This document shows positions 7,876-15,886 of a stretch of 23,804 nt of DNA, one piece after another. Where the stretch lies: contig CAMYJJ010000012.1 in assembly GCA_947258735.1 (NCBI GenBank), positions 1 through 23,804 of the forward strand, in the 5' to 3' direction. The notes beneath the pieces were generated by a model that saw only the letters and a list, made by a program, of their open reading frames with translations, did not search any database and was not told where the DNA came from. A program made the position numbers and the translations under genes. Position 1 is the stretch's first letter. Each line of letters begins with the position of its first letter. The DNA comes from Thermodesulfovibrionia bacterium (GTDB lineage Bacteria; Nitrospirota; Thermodesulfovibrionia; UBA6902).

Positions 7876-7894
7876 TCTCTTAATCCATAAGAGA
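7876..7894 (-). promoter_or_regulatory. Candidate bacterial SECIS hairpin for selO
   Basis: On the coding strand, directly after the TGA codon, UCUCUUA-UGGAU-UAAGAGA forms a perfect 7-bp stem with a 5-nt loop. The loop GG is 19-20 nt after the UGA, as in the fdhF SECIS as I recall it. The stem starts just past the TAA stop, so it does not constrain protein sequence. On the plus strand it could be a weak terminator for the upstream-facing gene, but only TTT follows there. Confidence 0.72.
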
Positions 7895-7895
7895 T

Positions 7896-9515
7896 TTATG
7901 AGCTTCAGGACAGCATGGCGCAGCCTGCCCGGTGGCGTGCCCATTCAGGACGTCTTTTTGCAAGCTCCTCTTTGCCGGGCTGTTCATCATAGGGTCTCCT
8001 CAGGACATCGAGCAGTTCATTGACCATTGAGTGATCACCCTGCTCTGCTTTATCGATAGCGAGCTGCGCGAGATAGTTCCTGAAGATATATTTGGGATTG
8101 ACGCTGTTCATCTTTTTCCTGCGCAGATCATCAGGGGTCCTGTCATGAGTCAGACGCACCCTGTATTGATCTATCCATTTTTTGAGCCTGACTTTATATG
8201 CATCACGTAACTGATCTGATCCATAATAGGCATCAGAGAAATGCCCTATAAGATGAGCAGCCGAGGATGTATCCGACGCACCACCCTGTACATCAAGCGC
8301 TGCCAGCCTCCGAAAGAATATGGTCATGTCTGTTTCAACATGCTGAAGCAGCCCCTGCATCTCGGTAATCAGTTCATTGTCATAATCGTTATTGAAACCG
8401 GCAAGGCCCAGTTTATCTGCCATCATTCTCTGCCATGTATCGCGCAGATGATCTGAATATGTCTGGAGAGCGTCCTCCAGAGGTTTCACGTCATCAATCA
8501 GGGGATGTATTGCATTTGCAAGCTGGATGAGATTCCACCTTCCGATTTCAGCCTGATTGCCGAACCGGTATCTGCGGCCCTGCGCATCTGTCGTGTTTGG
8601 TGTCCATCCCGGATCATAATCCTCGAGCCATCCATAGGGTCCATAGTCGATCGTGAGTCCCAGAACAGACATATTATCCGTATTCATGACCCCATGGACA
8701 AAACCGGTACGCAGCCAGTGCACGATCATCTCCGCTGTTGTCCTGCAGATCTCATTGAACCATGCACCATATACTTCTTTTGACGGCTCGCCCAGATGCG
8801 GGAAATCACTCCGTATCGTATAATCAGCAAAGAGGCGGAGCAGGTCCAGTTCTCCTCTCCAGGCCAGTATCTCAAAATTACCGAACCGTGTAAATGAGGG
8901 CGCTGTTCGACAGACGATCGCTCCGGGCTCCGGCTGAGGGTTTCCGTCATAAAACATGTCCCTGATCACGCGGTCTCCGGTGGTGAGAAGGCTTAATGCC
9001 CTTGTCGTGGGGATCCCGAGGTGATACATGGCCTCGCTGCAGAGAAACTCACGGACCGATGACCGCAATACCGCGAACCCATCGCCCATTCTAGAATATG
9101 GAGTGGGGCCTGCACCCTTGAGCTGAAGCACCCATCTTCTTCCCTCATTATTAACCACCTCTCCCAGGTTAATAACGCGGCCATCCCCGAGCTGGCCGGC
9201 CCAGGTGCCAAACTGGTGCCCGCCATAACAGGAGGCATAGGGATCCATCCCGGATAGCACCTTATTGCCTGAGAAGACCTGTACAAACTCCTCAGACTCA
9301 CAGAGCTCAGGGGAAAGGCCGATCTCTTTTGCCATCTCCCTGGAATAGGCCACCAATGCAGGCCCTCCTGCCTTAACCGGCCGGACCCTGGAATAACATG
9401 CATTGGTCACCTGACGGACCTCATTTGTACCTTCAGGGTCTGCCGGAAGCTCCCGGGTATAGGTATTGTCAAAATGCAATGCGTTTTCGAGCGTTATGTT
9501 ATTTTGAGATTTCAT
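7896..9515 (-). CDS. selO: SelO (YdiU) protein AMPylase with C-terminal selenocysteine
   Basis: 539 aa including Sec537. SelO/YdiU is a pseudokinase-fold enzyme that transfers AMP from ATP to hydroxyl side chains of proteins, linked to redox stress. Visible motifs: YGGHQFGTWAGQLGDGR (97-113), QLKGAGPTPYSR (131-142, catalytic Lys133), and HGVMNTDNMSVLGLTIDYGP (274-293) with the metal-binding Asn/Asp residues. Plain ORF calling stops at TGA 7905-7907, but the frame continues AGC TCA TAA, giving CAMLS-U-SS. E. coli YdiU ends in CSS and animal SelO carries Sec two residues from the end, so this TGA sits at the Cys/Sec site. A perfect hairpin follows and tRNA-Sec is in the window. Cys532 could be the resolving partner. 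It is the last gene of a minus-strand run after the metallophosphoesterase. Confidence 0.88.
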
Positions 9516-9609
9516 TGTATATATATTCTTTACTGATTAGATGGTTATTTGCAACAAATCTGCAAGGGGTGATTCCGTTTCCTTTAAGTTCTGTCGTGTT
9601 GCGGATTGC

Positions 9610-9718
9610 TGTGATACGCGGCACTCGTTACTCGTTTCGCGTCACCCGTTACCTGCTTTCCGGCAGGAAAGACCCGTCATGCATTATTTATAATCTGTGA
9701 TCTGTAATCTGCCTGATG
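9610..9718. repeat. Low-complexity phrase-like spacer
   Basis: The gap 9516-9767 holds drifting phrases (GGCACTCGTTACTCG, CGCGTCACCCGTTACC, then GATCTGTAATCTG) of the same style as other gaps here. No gene is supported in it. No convincing -35/-10 pair for selO is evident. Confidence 0.45.
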
Positions 9719-9767
9719 ATTTCTTATGGCTAAAAGAAGAGATGTGTCTCTGATTTTTCCCGGTCGA

Positions 9768-10379
9768 TTACTTCCCCCAGTTCCATGTATATTGAATCAT
9801 CTGTCCGTACAGGGGAAACCACTCAACACTCATATCGGGCAGGTTCAACACTGCACAGCAGTGGTTAAACTGTGTACTGCCGGGATTGATGACCCGCGTG
9901 TCCCCGAGCTGCTCTGCAAACACCTGGTGGGTATGACCAATGATCAGCACATCGCAGTCACATTCAGTCAGACATTCGGTCCAGGCCTGTTTTTCTTCTT
10001 CAATAACATCGCCACGTTCATCCAGCAATCGTATACCTTTCAGCATGGACTGCGGCGGACTTGCATGCACCATGTATATGCATATGCCTTCCCTTTCCTC
10101 CCGTATGACCGGCGGAAGCTTTTGTAAATACTCATGCGTGGCTGTTCCGCTCTGATGACCGGCCCTCTCAAGATGCCACTTATCATGGTTGCCGCAAACC
10201 GTCCGGCAGCCGATCTCTTCCAGCAGCTCCACGGTTTTGTCCAGGTGTGTCCCATACCCGGCGATATCACCCGTACACCAGATCTCATCGACCTGCTCCT
10301 GTCTCAATACAGCCAGCGCCCCGGCCAATGGTCCGGGCTCTGCATGGGGATCGCCGATTAAACCGATCCGGGTTGACAT
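9768..10379 (-). CDS. YfcE/MJ0936-like metallophosphoesterase
   Basis: 203 aa. Calcineurin-like phosphoesterase motifs occur in order: GLIGDPHAEPG (D10, H12), WCTGDIAGYG (D37), GNHDKW, MVHASP and IIGHTHQVF, with INPGSTQF after them as in YfcE/MJ0936 phosphodiesterases. These enzymes use two metal ions to cleave phosphodiesters or phosphomonoesters; the natural substrate here is unknown. It lies 47 bp downstream of the thioredoxin-like selenoprotein gene and 252 bp upstream of selO, all on the same strand, so co-expression with the selenoproteins is plausible. Confidence 0.87.
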   Translation of the reverse strand: MSTRIGLIGDPHAEPGPLAGALAVLRQEQVDEIWCTGDIAGYGTHLDKTVELLEEIGCRTVCGNHDKWHLERAGHQSGTATHEYLQKLPPVIREEREGICIYMVHASPPQSMLKGIRLLDERGDVIEEEKQAWTECLTECDCDVLIIGHTHQVFAEQLGDTRVINPGSTQFNHCCAVLNLPDMSVEWFPLYGQMIQYTWNWGK

Positions 10380-10426
10380 CGTATCCTCAGTATATACACA
10401 GACATTGTTTCAATAGTCATGGCGAA

Positions 10427-10726
10427 TCAACAATGTTCTCTTATCACATTTCTCAGCATATCAACAGAAGGAACCGGTGCAAGTCGTCCAGACCTGTCTT
10501 TAAACATACGTCATGAAAACCCGGAAATTTCACCGGTCAGCATATCTGCCCCATTAATGAGTATTGATGGAGACCCCTTCAGTCCGATGCGTACTGCTTC
10601 TTCTTCACTTATTCTATGGATCTGTACATCTGCTTCAATACCCTCCAGACTGAGGGCCTGATGTAAATTTTCTTTCAGAGGTTTTTCTGACGTGCATCCG
10701 GGAGATATGTAACAATCTATTTTCAT
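10427..10726 (-). CDS. Small thioredoxin-fold selenoprotein (UGA at codon 72)
   Basis: 99 aa with Sec72 at TGA 10511-10513. The N-terminal strand MKIDCYISPGCTSEKPL carries Cys5 and Cys11, then GLKGSPSILINGADML has the cis-Pro-like turn of thioredoxin folds. After GFS the TGA is followed in frame by RMFKDRSGRLAPVPSVDMLR and NVIREHC-stop. Related small thioredoxin-like proteins have GLSCR(V/L)Y, then a Gly-rich turn and PS-x-x-x-LR here, so TGA replaces a conserved Cys. The coding RNA after the TGA holds C-A-GGUC-U-G, matching the fdhF SECIS apical loop. The gene is 47 bp upstream of the metallophosphoesterase and likely heads the operon. Redox role inferred; substrate unknown. The final TGA is read as stop because no conserved sequence follows. 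Confidence 0.85.
10481..10500 (-). promoter_or_regulatory. Candidate SECIS element of the thioredoxin-like selenoprotein
   Basis: Coding-strand RNA AAGACAGGUCUGGACGACUU lies 11-30 nt after the UGA. AAG pairs with CUU at the base, CA with UG around loop GGUC, with GG at +17/+18. The loop text AGGUCU is the same as in E. coli fdhF as I recall it. The stem is imperfect, with an asymmetric internal loop. Confidence 0.6.
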
Positions 10727-10796
10727 GATCCCTCTATTCTTGATAGTATGAATATGTTAATAATAAAGATAATGGAGGAAATTCAGCAACATTTAT

Positions 10797-10912
10797 CTGG
10801 AATCTGTAATTCGACGCACGTCGTTCGACGATTTCCCCATTCCTAAATCTGTAATCTGTGATTTGTGATTTGTAACCTGATCGCTAATCACTGATAGCTT
10901 ATCACTGAAAAT
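10797..10912. repeat. Degenerate phrase array (AATCTGTAAT type)
   Basis: Phrases such as GGAATCTGTAATTCG, AAATCTGTAATCTGTGATTT, GTGATTTGTAACCTGATC and CTAATCACTGATAGCTTATC follow each other, like a decayed tandem repeat. The 330-bp gap 10727-11057 contains this array and no supported gene. Confidence 0.5.
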
Positions 10913-11057
10913 AATTGCAAACGGACTAAAAGCATGGTATACACACTATTATGAAAGAAGGAACGGTCAGTGTTTAGATTGAACGAATAACAGGGATGTT
11001 GAAGAGCGTTCATGTTGAAAACCCGAGTCAGAGCGCAATATGGAGGAGGCACCTACA

Positions 11058-11573
11058 ATGCAATTAGAAGGGAAAAAAATAGCGGTCTTTGTGGAGAATT
11101 TTTATGAAGACATGGAATTATGGTATCCGGCAATCCGGTTCAGGGAAGAAGGCGCCCTCGTAGAGATCATCGGTCCGAAAGTGGATACCTTCAGGGGCAA
11201 GAACGGGGTGCCTGCAAAGGCTGACAGGGCAATTTCAGATGTGAGAACTGATGAGTTTCACGCATTGATCATTCCCGGAGGATATTCCCCGGACCATATG
11301 CGGAGGAATGCTGATATGGTGCAGTTTGTTAAGGACATGAATGATCAGGGAAAGGTCATAGCTGCAATTTGTCACGCCGGGTGGATGCTGGCTTCTGCCG
11401 GTTTTTTAAGAGGGAAAAAGGTCACCAGCTTTTATTCCATTAAGGATGATATGACAAATGCGGGAGCAGAGTGGCTGGATCAGGAGGTGGTGCAGGACGG
11501 CAACATTATTACCTCCCGTACCCCCCGGGATCTCCCGGCATTCTGCCGGACCATTATCAGGGCCCTTGGTTGA
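11058..11573 (+). CDS. DJ-1/PfpI family protein
   Basis: 171 aa. The family features are present: GKKIAVFVENFYEDMELWYP, with the conserved Glu near the nucleophile, IIPGGYSPDHMR, and the nucleophile elbow AAICHAGWMLASA with reactive Cys followed by His. This is the YhbO/PfpI layout; such proteins act on glyoxal-type adducts or as stress chaperones or proteases, and the exact activity is not settled. The ATG at 11058 is preferred over the one at 11040, because GGAGGAGG overlaps the latter and serves as ribosome binding site for the former. It is a single gene facing a shared terminator. Confidence 0.88.
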   Translation: MQLEGKKIAVFVENFYEDMELWYPAIRFREEGALVEIIGPKVDTFRGKNGVPAKADRAISDVRTDEFHALIIPGGYSPDHMRRNADMVQFVKDMNDQGKVIAAICHAGWMLASAGFLRGKKVTSFYSIKDDMTNAGAEWLDQEVVQDGNIITSRTPRDLPAFCRTIIRALG

Positions 11574-11836
11574 ATGTGGATCTTTGGCCGACGGCTGATC
11601 GCTTATTGCTTGTGTCTGAACATACTGAGATTGCCGAGTCACACATTACATACAATGGATAACGAACGACGCACGGCGGATTATTACCATCACGCATAAC
11701 TCATCACTGTCTTTTGAAATCTGTAATGTAAAAGCTGGAATTCATAGTCCGTCACAATCAAAGATCTGACATCGGCCACCTATTGTTTGCGGAAGCAAGA
11801 GGCATCGATCCCTGATATTAAGGACAAACAATATAT

Positions 11837-11870
11837 AATAAAGGGGCACGCTGCAATGTGCCCCTTTATT
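11837..11870. terminator. Bidirectional terminator hairpin
   Basis: A perfect 13-bp stem, AATAAAGGGGCAC with GTGCCCCTTTATT, flanks the 8-nt loop GCTGCAAT. A/T-rich ends on both sides allow it to work in both directions between the converging DJ-1 and DUF5666 genes. The rest of the gap 11574-11944 holds low-complexity phrases around 11655-11706 and a second hairpin. Confidence 0.85.
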
Positions 11871-11910
11871 GTGGCAGGATTATCTCATCTCATGTCCTGA
11901 TCATTCAACA

Positions 11911-11937
11911 GCCGGCAGGCGTTGAGCACCTGCCGGC
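11911..11937. repeat. GC-rich hairpin after the DUF5666 gene
   Basis: GCCGGCAGG (11911-11919) pairs with CCTGCCGGC (11929-11937) around a 9-nt loop, starting 8 bp after the minus-strand stop codon. It has no T-run and may protect the 3' end or assist termination. Related CTGCC/GGCAG text is seen inside the repeat at 19327-19476. Confidence 0.6.
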
Positions 11938-11944
11938 AGCTGCG

Positions 11945-13378
11945 TTAATCATCATCATTCTGTAATTCAACCTCATCACCGATTATCTGAGCACTCGTGA
12001 CAATACTGTCCTCGCGTGCTTTTACGATGCTGCCGACCTTCACCTGACTAAAGAAGAAGTTTGCAGAGACATTCTCAACATCATCGACTTCAAAGTCCGT
12101 GCCTGCATTCGTAATAATGTTGACACCAAGGATCGTGAGGTCAGGTTCGTTTATTGCATCAACCGGCCCCTCGAGGATTGACCGGTTGTTACTGTCTATC
12201 TCGATTTCAAGCGCAACAACATCATTGCCTGCACCCCGGAACCCCTCGATTTCAAGATAATCACCGTCCTGGATATCGTCTGCAGTTATAGGTTGACCCT
12301 TTTCATCTTCAATTACAGTAAAGTTGTTTGTGAGGATTGTAATTCCTCCGAACACTGTCAGGGTGCTTCCTGATTTTGAGACCTGCGCATCTATGCTGAT
12401 CGAGTCTTCCAGTTCGATCTTATCAGCGATGAATTGACCTGTACCGTTTACATTTCCTTCTGCCTCTATCTTCGTGCCTACGGCCAGGCTGGCAGCATCA
12501 CCGTTTCTGAATTCAGTGCTGCTGTTTATGATGATCTCCTGGTCATTGATCCTTACAAGGCCGGGGCTTCCGGGATTGTCTACAAAGGAGATGATGCCCT
12601 CAATCTCAAAATCATCATCAGGGTCAAGGCCCGGAATTTCATCCTCAAGCTCTACGGATACGGCCTCCAGTGTGCCTCCCACGAGGTCTCCTTTTACTTC
12701 AATAAAAGACCCGTTGCCGGTGCCGGCAGGAAGCGTTAATCCATTTGCAGCAAAATCAACGGTAAGCGTCCCGATCTTAAATGTTCCGGGAGGATTGTCA
12801 AAACTGCTGATAGCACCCTTCACCTCAAATTCTCCTGTTCCCGGAGCAGCAGCCAACAGCTCAATTCGTGTTGCGCGGATCGTATTGTCATTAAAGTTAA
12901 ACAGTCCGTGCACCTCTACATTGTCAACTCCGGCTGTCAACCCGGCAAGACCGGCTACATTATCAAAAACCGTAGCATTGTCAACAATCACTGCATTCCC
13001 CATGACAGTGAGTGTATTGTTGCCTGCGTCTACACTGTTAACAAGACCTTTCAGTTCATTGTCTACCTCGATTTCCAATGCGTTCTGACCATCGAATGAG
13101 ACAACAGCAACCATGCCTACACTGAGATCATCCTGTGACAGCCCGCTGATATCGTTAACGGTAACGCTTGTCTCGTTTGTGAGCTCAAATGTTGAATCAT
13201 TCAGCCTGATACTTCCGAATCCGAGAATTGCTCCTATACTGATGCCGGTTCCGCTGATGCCGCCACCGGCAAACTCAAGGCCTCCGCCGCACGACACAGT
13301 TATCATCGACAGGGTAATGAGCAATACCAGAAAACCCGTCCATTTCCTCCGATATTTATTTTTGATCAATTTACTCAT
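11945..13378 (-). CDS. DUF5666-repeat lipoprotein
   Basis: About 477 aa. An N-terminal signal (WTGFLVLLITLSMITVSC) ends at a likely lipidated Cys, then CGGGLEFAGGGISGTGISIG and GFGSIRLND. The rest is repeated beta units of about 70-80 residues of the type LKGLVNSVDAGNNTLTVMG, FEIEGIISFVDN and LEGPVDAINEPDLTILG, matching DUF5666. It is acidic and probably surface or periplasmic; no function is known to me. The start is at the internal ATG behind AAGGAGG, ten codons after an earlier ATG. It lies 69 bp downstream of the DUF6502 gene and is likely co-transcribed. Confidence 0.82.
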   Translation of the reverse strand: MSKLIKNKYRRKWTGFLVLLITLSMITVSCGGGLEFAGGGISGTGISIGAILGFGSIRLNDSTFELTNETSVTVNDISGLSQDDLSVGMVAVVSFDGQNALEIEVDNELKGLVNSVDAGNNTLTVMGNAVIVDNATVFDNVAGLAGLTAGVDNVEVHGLFNFNDNTIRATRIELLAAAPGTGEFEVKGAISSFDNPPGTFKIGTLTVDFAANGLTLPAGTGNGSFIEVKGDLVGGTLEAVSVELEDEIPGLDPDDDFEIEGIISFVDNPGSPGLVRINDQEIIINSSTEFRNGDAASLAVGTKIEAEGNVNGTGQFIADKIELEDSISIDAQVSKSGSTLTVFGGITILTNNFTVIEDEKGQPITADDIQDGDYLEIEGFRGAGNDVVALEIEIDSNNRSILEGPVDAINEPDLTILGVNIITNAGTDFEVDDVENVSANFFFSQVKVGSIVKAREDSIVTSAQIIGDEVELQNDDD

Positions 13379-13447
13379 GTTGTTTTCCTCCTTGTTTGTC
13401 ACATGCATTTATATGCATTTTTTTGATTGTTTATGTCATGCCCTTTC

Positions 13448-14230
13448 TCATTCAAAATAAAAGATCCCCACCCCTGTTTTTCTGCTGCCTGTTCCCTGCA
13501 TGTCAGGATTCGTATCTTTGTCATAACGGGAGATAACCTTATCTATGGCTTTAATGTATTCTGCACTCATGTCCGTGAGAATCTTCCGGAGTTCCGGCAG
13601 CGCATCTTCAGGGATATTGTCATAGGACACCTTCCGCTGGAAAAAAGTATTGTCAGGGCCTGCGTTAATGTTGTGGTCAATTGTAGATATAAACTCGCCC
13701 GTATCAATACCGAGCATGTTTATCTTTTCAACTTCATCCTTTGATACAATGTAGCCGTCTGTAATCAGCCGGATCTTTTCACCGGTCTTCTCAACAACGC
13801 CTGCCCGTACCATCTCATCAAGAATGGCCCGGTGAGGTATGTCACCGCTGTATTTCCTGACCAGTGCGGCAAAGCTGTCCTCCTGCCCTTCGATAGGCAG
13901 CGGTTTCGCACGTCCTCCGGCATCAAGAAACCCGGGGTCTTTTCGCCAGCCGTTTATGACCCTGACAGCCCTGTGATGTTTGCCTGAACTGTCGGGGTCG
14001 TCCTTAAAGGACAGTTCCTTTACCCGGGCAGCCTCTTTTCGGCTCAGGCCCGTAATCGTCGCTATACGGGATATGGTCTGTTTCCTGCCGGCGATTGTGA
14101 AATCATGTGCTGCTGCATCAACATATACCCACTTGGCAACGTCACAAAACGCACCGTAAGAAATATTATTTTTCAGCAGAATCCTTACAAGCGGTTTTAG
14201 CAGGTTTATGATTGAATTTGTGATTGTCAT
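13448..14230 (-). CDS. DUF6502 family protein, probable DNA-binding regulator
   Basis: 260 aa. ILLKNNISYGAFCDVAKWVY, then a helix-turn-helix-like ISRIATITGLSRKEAARVKEL, then RAVRVINGWRKDPGFLD and FAALVRKYSGDIPHRAILDE match DUF6502 as I know it, and the family is commonly found next to DUF5666 lipoproteins. The helix-turn-helix region suggests a regulator. AGGAGG precedes the ATG. The promoter just upstream carries a perfect palindrome over its -10 box, so self-repression of this operon is a natural reading. Function is inferred from context. Confidence 0.8.
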   Translation of the reverse strand: MTITNSIINLLKPLVRILLKNNISYGAFCDVAKWVYVDAAAHDFTIAGRKQTISRIATITGLSRKEAARVKELSFKDDPDSSGKHHRAVRVINGWRKDPGFLDAGGRAKPLPIEGQEDSFAALVRKYSGDIPHRAILDEMVRAGVVEKTGEKIRLITDGYIVSKDEVEKINMLGIDTGEFISTIDHNINAGPDNTFFQRKVSYDNIPEDALPELRKILTDMSAEYIKAIDKVISRYDKDTNPDMQGTGSRKTGVGIFYFE

Positions 14231-14246
14231 TTATTCCTCCTTTCTA

Positions 14247-14281
14247 TTTGGGATTATAATCCCAAAATTAAGATTTGTCAA
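14247..14281 (-). promoter_or_regulatory. Perfect promoter with a 20-bp operator palindrome
   Basis: On the minus strand TTGACA (14281-14276), a 17-bp spacer and TATAAT (14258-14253) form a perfect sigma70 promoter. The perfect palindrome TTTGGGATTATAATCCCAAA (14247-14266) is centred on the -10 box. A protein bound there would block RNA polymerase. It lies 17 bp before the DUF6502 start codon. Confidence 0.85.
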
Positions 14282-14431
14282 TACCCCGGCATAAAAAAAA
14301 GATGATCACGGGAAATGTGGATGTAACTAAATGATAAAAAAAGATTAATACGTCTATCAGTGTGGTCAGGGCTAAATTTTACAGCTCAAATAGCATATAT
14401 AGGGGTCTACCCCTGAAATTGTCCACGGGGG

Positions 14432-14452
14432 ATTCCGCATCAAGTGCGGAAT
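14432..14452. repeat. Short hairpin repeat
   Basis: ATTCCGCA pairs with TGCGGAAT around a 5-nt loop, flanked by text (GGATTCCGCA...GGAATGAC) typical of dispersed repeats. The gap 14282-14478 holds this and an AGGGGTCTACCCCT mini-hairpin at 14400-14413; no gene is seen. Confidence 0.45.
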
Positions 14453-14478
14453 GACAAAATAACGGGGTGGGGTCTACA

Positions 14479-14608
14479 CAGGCTGTTACCCAAATCAATA
14501 AACTTCATAATGTCATTCTGAACTTGTTTCAGGATCTATGGATATTGAGAGGTTATGAGACCCTGAAACAAGTTCAGGGTGACAATACATGGTTTGAGCA
14601 ACAGCCTG
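14479..14608. repeat. CAGGCTGTT-type miniature element, copy A
   Basis: Terminal inverted repeats CAGGCTGTT/AACAGCCTG enclose about 110 bp and are flanked by TACA on both sides, a possible 4-bp target duplication. Inner arms TGTCATTCTGAACTTGTTTC and its complement (AACAAGTTCAGGGTGACA) make it a long hairpin. A close copy lies at 19327-19476, and a third element with the same ends at 15887-16033. The open frame across it is not a gene. Confidence 0.75.
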
Positions 14609-14699
14609 TACACATTTTACAGATAACAGCAACAACGTTTGATAATGCAAGAGGGTCCAAGGTCACTGATGTCATCATGTAATGAATAATCAGCAGGGA

Positions 14700-15026
14700 T
14701 TATTTAATGTGAGTTCGATTTTTTAGGGAACATCTGAGTCTTTGAATATGTTTTACATACTGTTGCGGCTGCTGCACGAGTTCAAGCCCCATACCGTCAT
14801 AATACCCATTTGACTTTGTTATTCTGTTGACTTTTACAGGGACATTCAATGTCTCTTCGTTTGCAGAAATGGATATCTCAAATTGCATTTCAAGGGGAAA
14901 TGTTATCTTCTGTGATTGAATAAACATTCCTTTTTCCGAGATATTCTTCACAGTTCCGAAGTTATGAATATTCAGACAATGAAATGCTAAATCGGTTGGT
15001 ATTCTCTTATACGTTCTTTTTTCCAT
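14700..15026 (-). CDS. PilZ-domain protein
   Basis: 108 aa, a single PilZ domain. KRTYKRIPTDL gives the N-terminal R-x(3)-R-like c-di-GMP motif (the first Arg position is imperfect) and VKNISEKGMFI gives (D/N)-x-S-x-x-G. GYYDGMGLELV closes the barrel. It probably binds c-di-GMP and signals to a motility, envelope or biofilm partner that cannot be named from here. It lies 72 bp downstream of a lipoprotein gene on the same strand. No strong ribosome binding site is seen. Confidence 0.82.
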   Translation of the reverse strand: MEKRTYKRIPTDLAFHCLNIHNFGTVKNISEKGMFIQSQKITFPLEMQFEISISANEETLNVPVKVNRITKSNGYYDGMGLELVQQPQQYVKHIQRLRCSLKNRTHIK

Positions 15027-15098
15027 ATAACAAGCCGTTGCCCGAGCCTCCCCAACGGTAAAGCATTCCCTGCTTTATCCTTTCATGATCAATGAGGT

Positions 15099-15593
15099 TT
15101 AATACTTCCAGGGGTTTATATTTTCAGTTACCTTCCACGTTCCGGCAAGAGCTTCGATTATGATTATTTCATCTTCAACCAATAATTCGGTCTTTCCGTC
15201 TGTGGTCTTCGTATAATTGCCGGTGGCTGCTACTTTCAGGAAGTTTACCTCTTCGTCAAGGATGTATTCCTCCTTCTGATCAACTACTTCTACCTTGATG
15301 TCTGAGAAATCGTATGTTGCTGCACTTAACGACTTGAGAGTACCCTTTTCCCTGTTTGTTTCTATAAATGCCTGTATGCGATGGATGATCCCGTCCTGCT
15401 CCTCATTTACATAAAAATCAGCAACCGACAGGTCAGTCATCGGAATATGTTTTTCTATAAAATTAAGAACGAACTTCTCGGGAGTCACGGATGGTGCGGA
15501 GGTGCAGCCTGCCCATACAAGTATCAGAAGAGAAGCTATGAGCATTTTCAGAATCTGTGCCTGCTTTGGCAGAGCGTTAGTGTTTGAGTACAT
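15099..15593 (-). CDS. Small lipoprotein of unknown function
   Basis: 164 aa. A signal sequence (MLIASLLILVWAGC) ends in a lipidation Cys, followed by a domain like NTF2/DUF4878 stress lipoproteins: a helical start (VTPEKFVLNFIEKHIPMTDL) and then strands (IKVEVVDQKEEYIL, NFLKVAATGNYT, IIIEALAGTWKVTENINPW). I do not recognise a named family. AGGAG precedes the ATG at a good distance. Possibly in an operon with the PilZ gene. Confidence 0.7.
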   Translation of the reverse strand: MYSNTNALPKQAQILKMLIASLLILVWAGCTSAPSVTPEKFVLNFIEKHIPMTDLSVADFYVNEEQDGIIHRIQAFIETNREKGTLKSLSAATYDFSDIKVEVVDQKEEYILDEEVNFLKVAATGNYTKTTDGKTELLVEDEIIIIEALAGTWKVTENINPWKY

Positions 15594-15886
15594 GTTTATA
15601 ATCTCCTTTTGTAATATGTATTTGACTCAATATCATGTACTGCAATATGAGTACCAGGGTAATTGATAATATTTATGTGATAAATCAGGGAGATACAAGA
15701 GCATGAAAAAAACGTTATCCAGGCAGTGTAACTTAATGTTATATATATTATTTATATGTTACTTTTTACCACATATTTATTATTTCGTAAGAATATGAAA
15801 TAAACCGACGATCGTTGTGAGTCGAGCGTCGTTCGTAATAACGAATTACAGATTAATCATTACAAACCTTAGGGGTCGGATCTTTC

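Noticed and set aside
10427..10429. Second TGA at the end of the thioredoxin-like selenoprotein might also be recoded.
   Set aside because: The domain is complete at REHC, and sequence beyond it runs toward the metallophosphoesterase start with no family pattern.
11574..11662. DJ-1 gene ends at TGA and an open frame continues.
   Set aside because: The protein is full length at RALG, and the following text is low-complexity spacer with no conserved Cys position.
12474..13088. 204-aa open frame opposite the DUF5666 gene.
   Set aside because: It is a Ser/Pro/Thr-rich shadow of the repetitive minus-strand gene, with no ribosome binding site or family pattern.
14467..14682. 71-aa open frame across the repeat element.
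   Set aside because: It lies over an inverted-repeat element with a second copy at 19327; the translation is an artefact of the repeat.
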